Below, piece by piece: positions 25,231-33,809 of a DNA stretch of 64,000 bases; positions within the stretch are counted from its first letter, which is position 1; each line of letters opens with the position of its first letter. The notes beneath the pieces were generated by a model. The model did no database searches, was not told the origin of the DNA, and saw only the letters and a list, made by a program, of their open reading frames with translations. The stretch spans positions 1 to 64,000 of the forward strand of contig NZ_KE384101.1 in the NCBI RefSeq assembly GCF_000423885.1, in the 5' to 3' direction. The translations under genes and the position numbers were made by a program. The stretch comes from Thermomonas fusca DSM 15424 (GTDB taxonomy: Bacteria; Pseudomonadota; Gammaproteobacteria; Xanthomonadales; Xanthomonadaceae).

Positions 25231-25677
25231 TTACGGCGCCAGCTTCTGCTTCACCAGCTTCGACACCAGGCCCATGTCGGCCTGGCCCGCCAGCGCCGGC
25301 TTCAGCACGCCCATCAGCTTGCCGATGTCGGCAGCCGAAGCCGCGCCGGTGGCGGCCATCGCCTTGTCGATCTCGGCCTGGATCGCGGCCTCGTCCAGCT
25401 TGGCCGGCAGGTAGGCATCGATCACGCCCAGCTCGTAGCGCTCGATCGCGGCGAGGTCTTCGCGGGCGGCACCTTCGTACTGGGTGATCGAGTCCTTGCG
25501 CTGCTTGACCATCTTTTCCAGTACGGCCAGCACCAGCGCATCGGTCATCTCCACGCGCTCATCCACTTCCTTCTGCTTGATGGCGGCGTTGATCAGGCGG
25601 ATGACGGCCAGACGATCCTTTTCGCCGGCCTTCATCGCGGCTTTCATGTCATTGGTGAGCTGCTGCTTGAGGCTCAT
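25231..25677 (-). CDS. yqeY: GatB/YqeY domain protein
   Basis: A 148-residue cytosolic protein of the YqeY family, related to the C-terminal tRNA-binding part of the GatB amidotransferase subunit. It starts MSLKQQLTNDMKAAMKAGEKDRL and keeps the family features RLINAAIKQKEVDER and GKLMGVLKP. Length equals E. coli YqeY. The exact role is unknown; a tRNA link is inferred from the GatB homology. The ATG at 25677 has GGAG upstream; the frame is open a little further. It sits 100 nt after rpsU, past a hairpin. Confidence 0.93.
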   Translation of the reverse strand: MSLKQQLTNDMKAAMKAGEKDRLAVIRLINAAIKQKEVDERVEMTDALVLAVLEKMVKQRKDSITQYEGAAREDLAAIERYELGVIDAYLPAKLDEAAIQAEIDKAMAATGAASAADIGKLMGVLKPALAGQADMGLVSKLVKQKLAP

Positions 25678-25726
25678 GGCGTGCTCCATCGGGCGTGCTT
25701 CAAAAGAAGCTGGAATGCAGAAACGC

Positions 25727-25760
25727 GAAAAGCCGGCCACGCTCGCGCGTGCCGGCTTCC
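25727..25760 (-). terminator. Attenuator/terminator between rpsU and yqeY
   Basis: Read on the minus strand, GAAGCCGGC and GCCGGCTTTTC arms enclose a further CACG/CGTG-type pairing and end in TTTT. The short T-run suggests partial termination, letting rpsU be made in excess over yqeY-dnaG. Confidence 0.6.
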
Positions 25761-25777
25761 GCAGCCAACCACCGCGC

Positions 25778-25993
25778 TCAGTACAGACGCTGGCGCTTGG
25801 TGACGTCGCGCGAGCTGCGGCGCGCCTGGCGCTTCACGGCGGCAGCGGCCTTGCGCTTGCGCTCCTGGGTCGGCTTCTCGTAGAACTCGCGCTTGCGGGT
25901 CTCGGCCAGCACGCCGGCCTTCTCGCAGGTGCGCTTGAAGCGGCGCAGGGCAAACTCAAAGGGTTCGTTTTCGCGGACTTTGACGGCGGGCAT
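25778..25993 (-). CDS. rpsU: 30S ribosomal protein bS21
   Basis: A 71-residue basic ribosomal protein needed for pairing of the 30S subunit with Shine-Dalgarno sequences. The sequence MPAVKVRENEPFEFALRRFKR, the central CEKAG...RKREFYEKPT, and a lysine/arginine-rich C-terminus (RKRKAAAAVKRQARR) are all standard for bS21. It is the first gene of the rpsU-yqeY-GNAT-dnaG run and diverges from tsaD, a conserved arrangement. Confidence 0.97.
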   Translation of the reverse strand: MPAVKVRENEPFEFALRRFKRTCEKAGVLAETRKREFYEKPTQERKRKAAAAVKRQARRSSRDVTKRQRLY

Positions 25994-26043
25994 CGGGAAT
26001 CTCGTGACTGGAGAATACGCCCGGACAAGTGGGCGAGCCGCGC

Positions 26044-26073
26044 ATGATAGCAGCAGCCCTGCTTTCGGCGCAA
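26044..26073 (-). promoter_or_regulatory. Sigma-70-like promoter of rpsU
   Basis: On the minus strand, TTGCGC (26073-26068), an 18-nt spacer, and TATCAT (26049-26044) point at rpsU. The predicted leader is about 45 nt. It lies in the 89-nt gap shared with the divergent tsaD. Confidence 0.5.
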
Positions 26074-26082
26074 GATAGGGGG

Positions 26083-27099
26083 ATGAACGTCCTCGGCATC
26101 GAATCCTCCTGCGACGAGACCGGCGTCGCGGTCTACGACACCGGCGCAGGCGGCCTGCGCGCCCATGCGGTCTACAGCCAGATCGCCCTGCATGCCGAAT
26201 ACGGCGGGGTGGTGCCGGAACTGGCCAGCCGCGACCACGTGCGCAAACTGTTGCCGCTGATCCGCCAGACCCTGGCCGAAGCCGGCCTGTCCACCGCCGA
26301 CATCGATGGCGTGGCCTATACCGCCGGGCCCGGCCTGGTGGGCGCGCTGCTGGTCGGCGCGGGCGTGGCCCGTTCGTTGGCGTGGGCGCTGGACGTGCCG
26401 GCGATCGGCGTGCATCACATGGAAGGCCACCTGCTGGCGCCGCTGATCGAGGAAGACGCGCCGCAGCCTCCGTTCGTCGCCCTGCTGGTGTCCGGCGGGC
26501 ACACCCAGCTGGTGGCGGTGGAGGCGATCGGCAGCTACCGGCTGCTGGGCGAAACCTTGGACGACGCCGCCGGCGAGGCCTTCGACAAGACCGCCAAGAT
26601 GATGGGCCTGCCGTACCCGGGCGGACCGCAGCTGGCCAAACTGGCCGAGCAGGGCGTGCCGGGAAAATTCAAATTCTCGAGGCCGATGACCGACCGGCCG
26701 GGGCTGGATTTTTCCTTCAGCGGCCTGAAGACGCAGGTGCTGCTGGCCTGGCGCGACTGCGACCAGTCCGAGCAGACCCGCGCCGACATCGCCCGTGGCT
26801 TCGAGGACGCGGTGGTGGACACGCTGGCGATCAAGTGCGGCCGCGCGCTGGATGCGGCCGGCACCGACACCCTGATCGTGGCCGGCGGCGTGGGCGCCAA
26901 CCGGCGGTTGCGCGCCCGGCTGGTGGAGATGTGCGAGAAGCGCGGCGGCCGTGCCTGCTTCCCGCGCCCGGCGCTGTGCACCGACAACGGCGCGATGATC
27001 GCGTTTGCCGGTGCGCTGCGGCTGGCCGCCGGCCAGCACGACGATGCCGCGATCCGCGCGGTGCCGCGCTGGGACATGGCGACGCTCGCGGCGGTGTGA
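26083..27099 (+). CDS. tsaD: tRNA N6-threonylcarbamoyladenosine transferase subunit
   Basis: A 338-residue ASKHA-fold protein that, with TsaB and TsaE, transfers threonylcarbamoyl to A37 of ANN-decoding tRNAs. It starts MNVLGIESSCDETGVAVYD, carries the metal-binding HHMEGHL (residues 111-117), SGGHTQL and the C-terminal GGVGANRRLR and CTDNGAMIA nucleotide motifs. Length equals E. coli TsaD. The ATG at 26083 is preceded directly by AGGGGG. folB follows 111 nt downstream. Confidence 0.97.
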   Translation: MNVLGIESSCDETGVAVYDTGAGGLRAHAVYSQIALHAEYGGVVPELASRDHVRKLLPLIRQTLAEAGLSTADIDGVAYTAGPGLVGALLVGAGVARSLAWALDVPAIGVHHMEGHLLAPLIEEDAPQPPFVALLVSGGHTQLVAVEAIGSYRLLGETLDDAAGEAFDKTAKMMGLPYPGGPQLAKLAEQGVPGKFKFSRPMTDRPGLDFSFSGLKTQVLLAWRDCDQSEQTRADIARGFEDAVVDTLAIKCGRALDAAGTDTLIVAGGVGANRRLRARLVEMCEKRGGRACFPRPALCTDNGAMIAFAGALRLAAGQHDDAAIRAVPRWDMATLAAV

Positions 27100-27210
27100 G
27101 CGGGCGGGCGCTGCGCGCCGGCGGCGGCGCGCACGGACGGGTTGTTAAGCTGTGCATCCAATCCCCATTCCGCCGCGGTATCCGGTTCCCCGGGATACGC
27201 GAACACGCCC

Positions 27211-27570
27211 ATGACAGATACCGTTTTCATCGAAGGCCTGCGCCTGGACGCCCTGATCGGCGTGCATGACCGCGAGCGCCACGCCACCCAGCCGGTGCTG
27301 CTGGACATCCGCATGCGCTTCGACAACCGCATCGCCGCCAGCAGCGACACCCTGGCCGATGCGCTGGACTACGAGGCGGTGAGCCTGCGGCTGGCCGATT
27401 ACGTCGCCCAGACCGACTTCATGCTGGTGGAAACGCTGGCCGAATGCTGCGCCGACCTGATCCTGACCGAATTCGGGGCCAAGGCGGTGCGGCTTAAGTT
27501 GTCCAAGCCGGACGCGCTGGCGAACGCCGCCGCGGTGGGTGTGGAGATCGAGCGCGGGAGTTTTGCATGA
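27211..27570 (+). CDS. folB: Dihydroneopterin aldolase
   Basis: A 119-residue enzyme of folate synthesis that cleaves dihydroneopterin to 6-hydroxymethyl-dihydropterin and glycolaldehyde. Typical features are FIEGLRLDALIGVHDRER, the LDYEAVS segment, LVETLAECCADLIL with the pterin-anchoring Glu, and the Lys in VRLKLSKPDAL that serves as catalytic base. The start ATG at 27211 gives the family length; an upstream in-frame ATG would add 23 unlikely residues. The stop overlaps the next start (ATGA), opening a four-gene coupled run. Confidence 0.95.
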   Translation: MTDTVFIEGLRLDALIGVHDRERHATQPVLLDIRMRFDNRIAASSDTLADALDYEAVSLRLADYVAQTDFMLVETLAECCADLILTEFGAKAVRLKLSKPDALANAAAVGVEIERGSFA

Positions 27571-28271
27571 GCGTGGTGCTGGTGACCGGCGCCTCGCGCG
27601 GGATCGGCTGCGCCATCGTCGAACGCTTCGCCCGCGAAGACGCCACTGTGATCGCCTGCGCGCGCGGGCAGGAAGGCCTTGATGAACTGCGTGCCGCGCT
27701 GCCGCAGGTCGAATGCCATGCCTGCGACATGCGCGACGGCGATGCCGTGGATGCGCTGGCCCGCGGTGTCCTCGCGCAACACGGCGCCGTCGACCTGCTG
27801 GTGAACAACGCCGGCGCGTTCCGGCCCGGCGGGATCGCCGGCGAGGACGACGATGCCCTGCTGGACATGCTGCAGGCCAACCTGTTCGGCGCCTACCGGC
27901 TGACCAGGCGGTTGCTGCCGAAGATGGTCGAGCGGCGCAGCGGCATGGTGCTCAACGTGTGCAGCACCGCATCCATCGCCGCCTACCCGAACGGCGGTTC
28001 CTACAGCATCGCCAAGCACGCGCTGTACGGCTTCTCGCGCAACCTGCGCGAGGAAATGAAGCCGCACGGCGTACGCGTGGTGGCGCTGCTGCCGGGCGCG
28101 ACCCTGACCGCGTCGTGGGACGGCGTGCAGCTGCCGCCGGAACGGCTGATGCCGGCCGCGGACGTGGCGGAAATGGCCTGGGCGGCGTGGTCGCTCTCGG
28201 CGCGCACGGTGGTGGAGGACATCCTGATGCGGCCGCAGCTGGGCGACATCGGCGAGGCGGATTTCCCATGA
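27567..28271 (+). CDS. Short-chain dehydrogenase/reductase, possibly a pteridine reductase
   Basis: A 234-residue SDR. The NAD(P) site is TGASRGIG (residues 7-14), followed by LLVNNAGAF. The catalytic residues are Ser in NVCSTAS and Tyr/Lys in YSIAKHALYGFSRNLREE. Arg10 in the glycine loop and Arg33 in ACARG suggest NADPH preference. It overlaps folB and the PTPS gene by four bases each, so all three are made together. Because SDRs reduce pterins in other pathways (sepiapterin reductase, FolM, PTR1), a pterin substrate is the likeliest guess, but nothing in the sequence proves it. Confidence 0.85.
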   Translation: MSVVLVTGASRGIGCAIVERFAREDATVIACARGQEGLDELRAALPQVECHACDMRDGDAVDALARGVLAQHGAVDLLVNNAGAFRPGGIAGEDDDALLDMLQANLFGAYRLTRRLLPKMVERRSGMVLNVCSTASIAAYPNGGSYSIAKHALYGFSRNLREEMKPHGVRVVALLPGATLTASWDGVQLPPERLMPAADVAEMAWAAWSLSARTVVEDILMRPQLGDIGEADFP

Positions 28272-28759
28272 GCCCGTCCGTCGTCATCCGCCTGGCCAAG
28301 CAGAACATGAAGTTCTCGGCGGCGCATTTCACCATTTTCAACGCGACAGAACGCGAGCGCCTGCACGGCCACAACTTCACGGTCGAGGTCGACATCCACG
28401 CGCGCATGCTGGGCAACGGCATGTGCTTCGACTACGGCATCTACAAGGACCGCATCGTCGCGCTGTGCCGCGAACTGAACGAGTGGACGATCCTGCCGAC
28501 GCGCTCGAAGTACCTGCGCATCGAGGAAGCGGGCGAACACGTGCACGCGCATTTCAACGGCCAGCGCATCCCGTTCCTGCGCGGCGACGTGCTGCTGCTG
28601 CCGATCGAGAACGCCACCCTGGAGGAGTTCGCGTACTGGTTCCTGCAGCGGCTGTGCGAGGACCGCGACGCGCTGCGCGCGCACGCCATCGCGGCGATCG
28701 AGGTGCGGGTGTTTTCCGGGCCGGGACAGAGCGCCGGCCGGCGCATGGAGCTCGACTGA
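28268..28759 (+). CDS. 6-pyruvoyl-tetrahydropterin synthase family protein with atypical active site
   Basis: A 163-residue COG0720 protein. The zinc ligands are His in KFSAAHF and the two His of LHGHN. In QueD and PTPS a catalytic Cys precedes HGH (CxxxHGH or longer); here the segment reads TERERLHGHN with no Cys anywhere upstream and a Glu three residues before HGH. Cys-less, Glu-containing relatives such as Plasmodium PTPS yield 6-hydroxymethyl-dihydropterin, so a side route to folate is possible. A Glu near the C-terminus (AAIEVRVFSG) fits the pterin-binding position. The product could alternatively be a biopterin-type intermediate for the adjacent SDR. Coupled to both neighbours by overlapping stop/start codons. 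Confidence 0.85.
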   Translation: MSPSVVIRLAKQNMKFSAAHFTIFNATERERLHGHNFTVEVDIHARMLGNGMCFDYGIYKDRIVALCRELNEWTILPTRSKYLRIEEAGEHVHAHFNGQRIPFLRGDVLLLPIENATLEEFAYWFLQRLCEDRDALRAHAIAAIEVRVFSGPGQSAGRRMELD

Positions 28760-29949
28760 TGGCCGCTTCCACCCTGCCCTTGCCTTCCGCCGACGCGCAG
28801 GCGCACAGCGCGCACCTGCGCGAGGTGATCCAGGAACAGATCATCGGCGCCGGCGGGCGCATTCCGTTCTGGAAGTTCATGGAGCTGGCGCTGTACGCGC
28901 CGGGGCTGGGCTACTACAGCGCCGGCGCGCACAAGTTCGGCCCGGGCGGGGACTTCACCACCGCGCCGGAGCGTTCGCCGCTGTTCTGCGCCTGCGTGGC
29001 CGACGCGCTGGCGCCGGCGCTGCGGCAGGCGGGCAAGGGCGCGGTGTTCATGGAAGTGGGCGGCGGCAGCGGCGCGTTCGCCGAAGCCTGCCTGGAGAAG
29101 CTGCACGCCGACGGGGTGCTGCCGGCGCGCTACGCGATCCTCGAGCCCAGCGCCGACCTGCGCCAGCGCCAATGCGAGCGGCTGCAGGCACGGCTGTCGC
29201 CGGACCTGTTCGCGCGGGTGGAATGGTTGGACGGGCCGATCGCGGAGCCGTGGGACGGCGTGCTGTTCGCCAACGAGGTGATCGATGCGCTGCCGGCGCC
29301 GCGTTTCGTCATCCGCGCCGGCGAGGTGCTGGAGGAATGCGTGACGCTGGACGGCGAAGGCCGCTTTGTCCGCAGCGAACAGCCGGCGGATGCAATGCTG
29401 TCGGCGGCGGTGCGCCGGATCGAATCGCAGCTGCCGGAACCGTTCGCCGATGGCTACCGCAGCGAGGTGCTGGCGCAGCTGCCGTACTGGCTGCAGGCGG
29501 TGGCCGGCGGCCTGCGCAACGGCGCGCTGCTGTTCATCGACTACGGCTATGCGCGTAGCGAGTACTACCAGCCCGGCCGCGACGACGGCACCCTGCGTGC
29601 GTTCCGCCAGCACCACGTGACCAATGACGTGTTCGCCTGGCCCGGCCTGCAGGACATCACCGCCTCGGTGGATTTCACTGCGCTGGCGGAAGCCGGGGTG
29701 GGCGCGGGCTTCGAGTTTTCCGGCTACTGCTCGCAGGCCAGCTTCCTGCTCGGCAACCGGCTGCAGGAGAACCTTGCCGCCGCCGAGGCGCAGACGGCCG
29801 ATGAAGTGGCGCGCCACAACCTGCGCCAGCAGGCCAAGGTGCTGACCTTGCCCAGCGAGATGGGCGAGCGCTTCCAGGCGATCGGCTTCCAGCGCGGCGT
29901 CGAGCTGGACGCCGCGTTCCTGGTCGGCGACCTGAGCCATCGCCTGTGA
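28759..29949 (+). CDS. MidA/NDUFAF7-like SAM-dependent methyltransferase
   Basis: A 396-residue class I methyltransferase of the COG1565 family. The SAM site is MEVGGGSGAFAEACL, preceded by the family block FMELALYAPGLGYYSAG...GGDFTTAPERSPLFC, with LFANEVIDALPAPRF and FIDYGYARSEYYQP further on. The mitochondrial relative NDUFAF7 methylates an Arg of a complex I subunit; the bacterial substrate is not established. It shares one base with the PTPS stop (TGATG). Confidence 0.93.
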   Translation: MAASTLPLPSADAQAHSAHLREVIQEQIIGAGGRIPFWKFMELALYAPGLGYYSAGAHKFGPGGDFTTAPERSPLFCACVADALAPALRQAGKGAVFMEVGGGSGAFAEACLEKLHADGVLPARYAILEPSADLRQRQCERLQARLSPDLFARVEWLDGPIAEPWDGVLFANEVIDALPAPRFVIRAGEVLEECVTLDGEGRFVRSEQPADAMLSAAVRRIESQLPEPFADGYRSEVLAQLPYWLQAVAGGLRNGALLFIDYGYARSEYYQPGRDDGTLRAFRQHHVTNDVFAWPGLQDITASVDFTALAEAGVGAGFEFSGYCSQASFLLGNRLQENLAAAEAQTADEVARHNLRQQAKVLTLPSEMGERFQAIGFQRGVELDAAFLVGDLSHRL

Positions 29950-29959
29950 GTCACTGCCG

Positions 29960-30367
29960 ATGAGTCGCGCGCCGCGCATCGGCCGTTCGCTGAAGCCGTT
30001 CAAGCGGCCGTGGCTGTGGGCGGGATTGTGGATGCTGGCGATCGCCATCGTGGTGATCGGCTCGCTGCTGCCGGGCAAGGACCTGCCGCCGCTGCCGGTC
30101 AGCGACAAAATGGAGCATTTCGCCGCTTACGCCGTACTGGCCGCGGGGGCGGTGCAGCTGTTCGCGCGGCGGCTGTCGTGGGCCTTCATCTGCCTGCTGC
30201 TGGTGCTGCTGGGGATCGGCCTGGAGTACCTGCAGGCGTCGATGAAGCTGGGCCGGATGCTGGATCGCAACGATGCGCTGGCCAATACGCTTGGTGTCCT
30301 GATCGGGCTGGCCACCGCATTCACCCCGCTGCGCGATCTTCTGCTGCGCTTCGATCGGCGCCACTGA
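29960..30367 (+). CDS. VanZ family membrane protein
   Basis: A 135-residue membrane protein with four hydrophobic segments. VanZ-type motifs are visible: SDKMEHFAAYAVLA, GIGLEYLQ, and the RNDALANTLGVLIG that ends the domain. Such proteins have no settled function outside teicoplanin-resistance VanZ, and a resistance role should not be assumed. It follows midA by 10 nt and ends the plus-strand run; the next gene, cca, converges after 51 nt. Confidence 0.82.
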   Translation: MSRAPRIGRSLKPFKRPWLWAGLWMLAIAIVVIGSLLPGKDLPPLPVSDKMEHFAAYAVLAAGAVQLFARRLSWAFICLLLVLLGIGLEYLQASMKLGRMLDRNDALANTLGVLIGLATAFTPLRDLLLRFDRRH

Positions 30368-30418
30368 CGCCTGCCGGTCCAGCGTGATCGCCCTGCGCCT
30401 GTGTCGCCGGGTGCTCTC

Positions 30419-31669
30419 TCAGTCCGAGGGCTGGCGGGCTTCGGCAATCGCCGCGATCCGCGCCTTGCGCAGCGCCTCACCGAACGCCGGGCCAGTGACG
30501 CCTTGCGCGGCGATGTCCGCACCGCGCACCCCCATGGCCGCTGCGTGCAGGCGACGCAGCGTGTCGGCCTGCGGATAGTTGGCTTCGGACCTGCCGGCAC
30601 GGCCGCGCGCGTCGGCTTCGCAGACGCTGGCGAGCTGGTCGATGCGGGCCGGCTTGCGGAAACCGTCGCAGCGGGCGATCAGTTCATGCACGGTCGCGGC
30701 TTTCAGTTCGGCGATGCGATGGACGTTGAGGTGTTCGCGACAGCAGGCGACCGCCAGCTCGCGGTGTTCGTTCGGCACTTTCAGGCGCTGGCTCATGGCG
30801 ATTGCGGGGGCGACCCCGCGCTGCTCGTGCATCAAGTGCTTCGGCAGCACGTCCGCGGGGGTGAGCGCCTTGCCGAGGTCATGGCACAGCGCGGCGTAGC
30901 CAATCAGGTCGTCCCGCGGCGCGAGGCGGGCGGCCATGTCGCAGACCAGCTCGCAGTGCAGGCCGGTATCGATTTCCGGGTGGTATTCCGCACGCTGTGG
31001 CACGCCGTACAGCGCATCGACTTCCGGCAGCACCGCGCGCAGGGCGTCGGCCTCGCGCAGGGTGCGCAGGAAGGCGCCGGGGGCAGCGGCGCGCAGCGCC
31101 TTTGCCAGCTCCTGCCAGACCCGCTCCGGCACCAGCTCGGCCAGCTCGCCGCTGGCGGCCATCTGCCGCATCAGTGCCAGCGTTTCCGGGGCGACGGTGA
31201 AACCCAGCGGCGCGAAGCGCGCCATGAAGCGCGCCGCGCGCAGCACCCGCAAGGGGTCTTCGACGAAGGCCTCGCCGACGTGGCGCAGCACGCGCGCTTC
31301 GATGTCGCGTGCGCCGCCGAACGGATCGACCAGCGTGCCGTCGCCGGCGCGGGCGATGGCGTTGATGGTGAAGTCGCGGCGCCGCAGGTCGTCCTCCAGC
31401 GTCACCGACGGATCGGCGTGCACCACGAAGCCGGTGTAACCGCGCCCGGACTTGCGCTCGGTGCGGGCCAGCGCGTGTTCCTCGCCGGTATCGGGATGCA
31501 GGAACACCGGGAAGTCGCGGCCAACCTGGCGGAAGCCGGCATCCAGCATCTGCTGCACGCCGGCGCCGACCACCACGAAATCGCGGTCGCCTGCCGGCAG
31601 GCCGAGCAGAGCGTCGCGTACGGCGCCGCCGACGAGGTAGGTTTTCACGGTCTCGGGAAGCGCGGTCAT
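30419..31669 (-). CDS. cca: CCA tRNA nucleotidyltransferase
   Basis: A 416-residue class II nucleotidyltransferase that builds or repairs the tRNA 3' CCA end without a template. The head domain shows YLVGGAVRDALLG, the carboxylates GDRDFVVVG, and RRRDFTINAIA; the neck has EDPLRVLRAARFMARF. A C-terminal HD phosphohydrolase domain is present (HCELVCDMAARL, CHDLGKAL), as in the multifunctional E. coli Cca. Start at 31669. It is 24 nt downstream of slt on the same strand. Confidence 0.96.
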   Translation of the reverse strand: MTALPETVKTYLVGGAVRDALLGLPAGDRDFVVVGAGVQQMLDAGFRQVGRDFPVFLHPDTGEEHALARTERKSGRGYTGFVVHADPSVTLEDDLRRRDFTINAIARAGDGTLVDPFGGARDIEARVLRHVGEAFVEDPLRVLRAARFMARFAPLGFTVAPETLALMRQMAASGELAELVPERVWQELAKALRAAAPGAFLRTLREADALRAVLPEVDALYGVPQRAEYHPEIDTGLHCELVCDMAARLAPRDDLIGYAALCHDLGKALTPADVLPKHLMHEQRGVAPAIAMSQRLKVPNEHRELAVACCREHLNVHRIAELKAATVHELIARCDGFRKPARIDQLASVCEADARGRAGRSEANYPQADTLRRLHAAAMGVRGADIAAQGVTGPAFGEALRKARIAAIAEARQPSD

Positions 31670-31693
31670 GTCGCCGATGATGCCCGAGCTGCC

Positions 31694-33760
31694 TTACCTG
31701 CGGCGCTTCGCCGGTGCGTGTTTTGTCGCCGCGGCAGGTGCGGCGCTCGGTTCCGCCGGGCAGGCAAACGCTTTGCGCTGGCCGCTGGCGAGGCCGAGCA
31801 TGCGGTCGGTCAGTCGCTGCGCGCTGCCGTCCAGGCGCCAGTCGTAGATCGTGCTGAAGCTGAGCACGCGTGCCACGTATTCGCGGGTTTCCTTGTAGCT
31901 GATGGTCTCGATCCAAAAATCCGGGTCCATCGCCGGGCGCTGCGACACCCAGCGGTTCAGCGGGGTCGGGCCGGCGTTGTAGCCGGCGATCACCTGGTAC
32001 GGCTTGCCGCCGTAGCGGTCCATCAACTGGCGCAGGTAGGCGCTGCCGATGGCGATGTTGAGGTCGGGATCAAACAGGCCCTCGGCGCCGCGCCACGGCA
32101 GGCCGGTCTTCGCCGCGACCGCCGCGCCGGTGGCCGGCAGCACCTGCATCAGCCCGCGCGCGTCGGCGCCGGAGCGGGCGTTCGGGTCGAACACGCTTTC
32201 GGCGCGGATCTCCGCCGCTACCCACGCCGGATCGAGGTTGTTGCGCGCGGCTTCGTGGCGGATCGTGGCGTCGTGGTGCAGCGGGAAGCGCGGCCGGTAC
32301 AGGCGCTGCTCTTCCGGGTAGCGCTTGCCATCGACGTTGACCAGGCCGAACACGCCGCGGTCGAACCAGCCGTTGTCCTGCGCCACTTCCACCGCCAGCC
32401 GCCGCTGCTCGTCGCTGAAGCGCGCCAGCGCGGCGTTCCATTCGCGCGCGGCCCAGCCCCTGCGGTCGAGCTGGAACAGCTGCACGGCGCGGACGATGTT
32501 CGGATCGCGCGCCACGGCCTGCTTCAGCGGCGGCGTCGGTGCCGGCAGCCACGGACACAGCGCGTACGGCTGTTCGAGACGGTCGGCGGCGAGGAAGCCG
32601 TGGAAGTCGGGCTTGCGCGCGGCCTGCGCATACAGCGACCTGGCGCCGGCCGTATCGCCGGTCAGCTCGCTGGTGCGGGCGGCGAAATACAGCCAGCGCG
32701 AGTCGTTGCGCTGCGCGTCCGGCATGCGCCTGATCGCGGCCAGCGCAGCGGCCCAGTCGCTGCGCGACAGCGCTTCGCGCACCCGCCATTCGTGCAAGCT
32801 GTCGTCGTAGGCCGACGCCGGGACGCTGGCGAGGCGGCGCGCGGACTCCGGCAGGTAGGACGCCGCCGTCCACAGTGCGACCTGGTACAGCACGCGACTG
32901 CGGCCGGCTTCGTCGAACGCCAGCGCCTGCGCGACGCCGGGCAGCAGCGCTTCGGCGCGGTCCGGGTCGGCCTTCGCCAGCTTCGCCAGCGCGACCGAGG
33001 CGACCAGCCGGCTGCGCGCGGTCTTCGGCCACGCCCCGACCGCCGCATCCGGTGCGTCCAGATAGGCCGCGTACTGCAGCGCCAGTGCGGCGTCGGCGAC
33101 GGGCAGGCCGGCGGCGGTCGCGCGCATCACTCCGACTTGCGCATCGGCGGCGGCAAGGTCGAAGCGCTCCCAGCGCAGCGCATCCGTCAGGCCACCCTTT
33201 GCAGTCAGCAGCGCGAACGGCGCGTCGCATTGCGCCGGCAGAGAGCGGCCGCTGCTGCGCCACAGCGCCTGTGCTTCGGCAGTCCATTGCGCATCGGCGC
33301 GATTGACCGCCATCAGTGCCTGCAGGCGCAGGCAACGCAGCGCGGCGCTGTCGATGTCGGCATCCCACTGTTCGAGGAAGGCCTGCCATTCGTTGCGACG
33401 GGCCAGCGCGTTGAGCCAGTCGGTGCGGAAGGCCGTGGCCACCGGCTCGCCGCGGCGTGCCGCCAGGAAGGCATTGCCGCGCGCCAGCGGCAGCGTATCC
33501 ATGCGCCCGCGCAGGGCCACGTATTCCAGCCAGCCGGCCAGCGGCTGGCTGGAGAAGCCGGCCAGCGCCAGATCATCCAGCCCGTTGCTGCCGGCGGCGG
33601 TGTCGAAGGCGGCCCGCAGTGCCGGGTCGGGCGGTGCGATCCGCACCGGCGCCGGTTGCAACAGCGGCGCCGGGCGCGGCGTGGGCGACTGCGCGTGGAC
33701 GGTGGCGGTGCCGGCAACCAGCGACGACAACAGCAGCAGCGAAGGCGCGATCTTGTGCAT
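31694..33760 (-). CDS. slt: Soluble lytic murein transglycosylase
   Basis: A 688-residue periplasmic enzyme that cleaves peptidoglycan to 1,6-anhydro products. The signal peptide (about 1-23) is followed by a large Ala-rich superhelical ring (Slt70 U/L domains). The C-terminal lysozyme-like domain has the catalytic Glu in AEIRAESVFDPNARSGADARGLMQVLP and the GYNAGPTPLNRW and YKETREYVARVL motifs. The ATG at 33760 gives a good signal peptide. A short basic C-terminal tail (KHAPAKRRR) is unusual but minor. Confidence 0.95.
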   Translation of the reverse strand: MHKIAPSLLLLSSLVAGTATVHAQSPTPRPAPLLQPAPVRIAPPDPALRAAFDTAAGSNGLDDLALAGFSSQPLAGWLEYVALRGRMDTLPLARGNAFLAARRGEPVATAFRTDWLNALARRNEWQAFLEQWDADIDSAALRCLRLQALMAVNRADAQWTAEAQALWRSSGRSLPAQCDAPFALLTAKGGLTDALRWERFDLAAADAQVGVMRATAAGLPVADAALALQYAAYLDAPDAAVGAWPKTARSRLVASVALAKLAKADPDRAEALLPGVAQALAFDEAGRSRVLYQVALWTAASYLPESARRLASVPASAYDDSLHEWRVREALSRSDWAAALAAIRRMPDAQRNDSRWLYFAARTSELTGDTAGARSLYAQAARKPDFHGFLAADRLEQPYALCPWLPAPTPPLKQAVARDPNIVRAVQLFQLDRRGWAAREWNAALARFSDEQRRLAVEVAQDNGWFDRGVFGLVNVDGKRYPEEQRLYRPRFPLHHDATIRHEAARNNLDPAWVAAEIRAESVFDPNARSGADARGLMQVLPATGAAVAAKTGLPWRGAEGLFDPDLNIAIGSAYLRQLMDRYGGKPYQVIAGYNAGPTPLNRWVSQRPAMDPDFWIETISYKETREYVARVLSFSTIYDWRLDGSAQRLTDRMLGLASGQRKAFACPAEPSAAPAAATKHAPAKRRR

Positions 33761-33809
33761 CACCCGACTATAGCCGAGCATCGATGAACGTCTTTTTCGA
33801 TGGTGCGTG

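Noticed and set aside
30401..33787. A 1128-codon plus-strand open frame opposite cca and slt
   Set aside because: Its translation is Arg/Gln/His-rich without domains, and it is antisense to two clear genes. Long antisense frames are expected in GC-rich codon-biased DNA.
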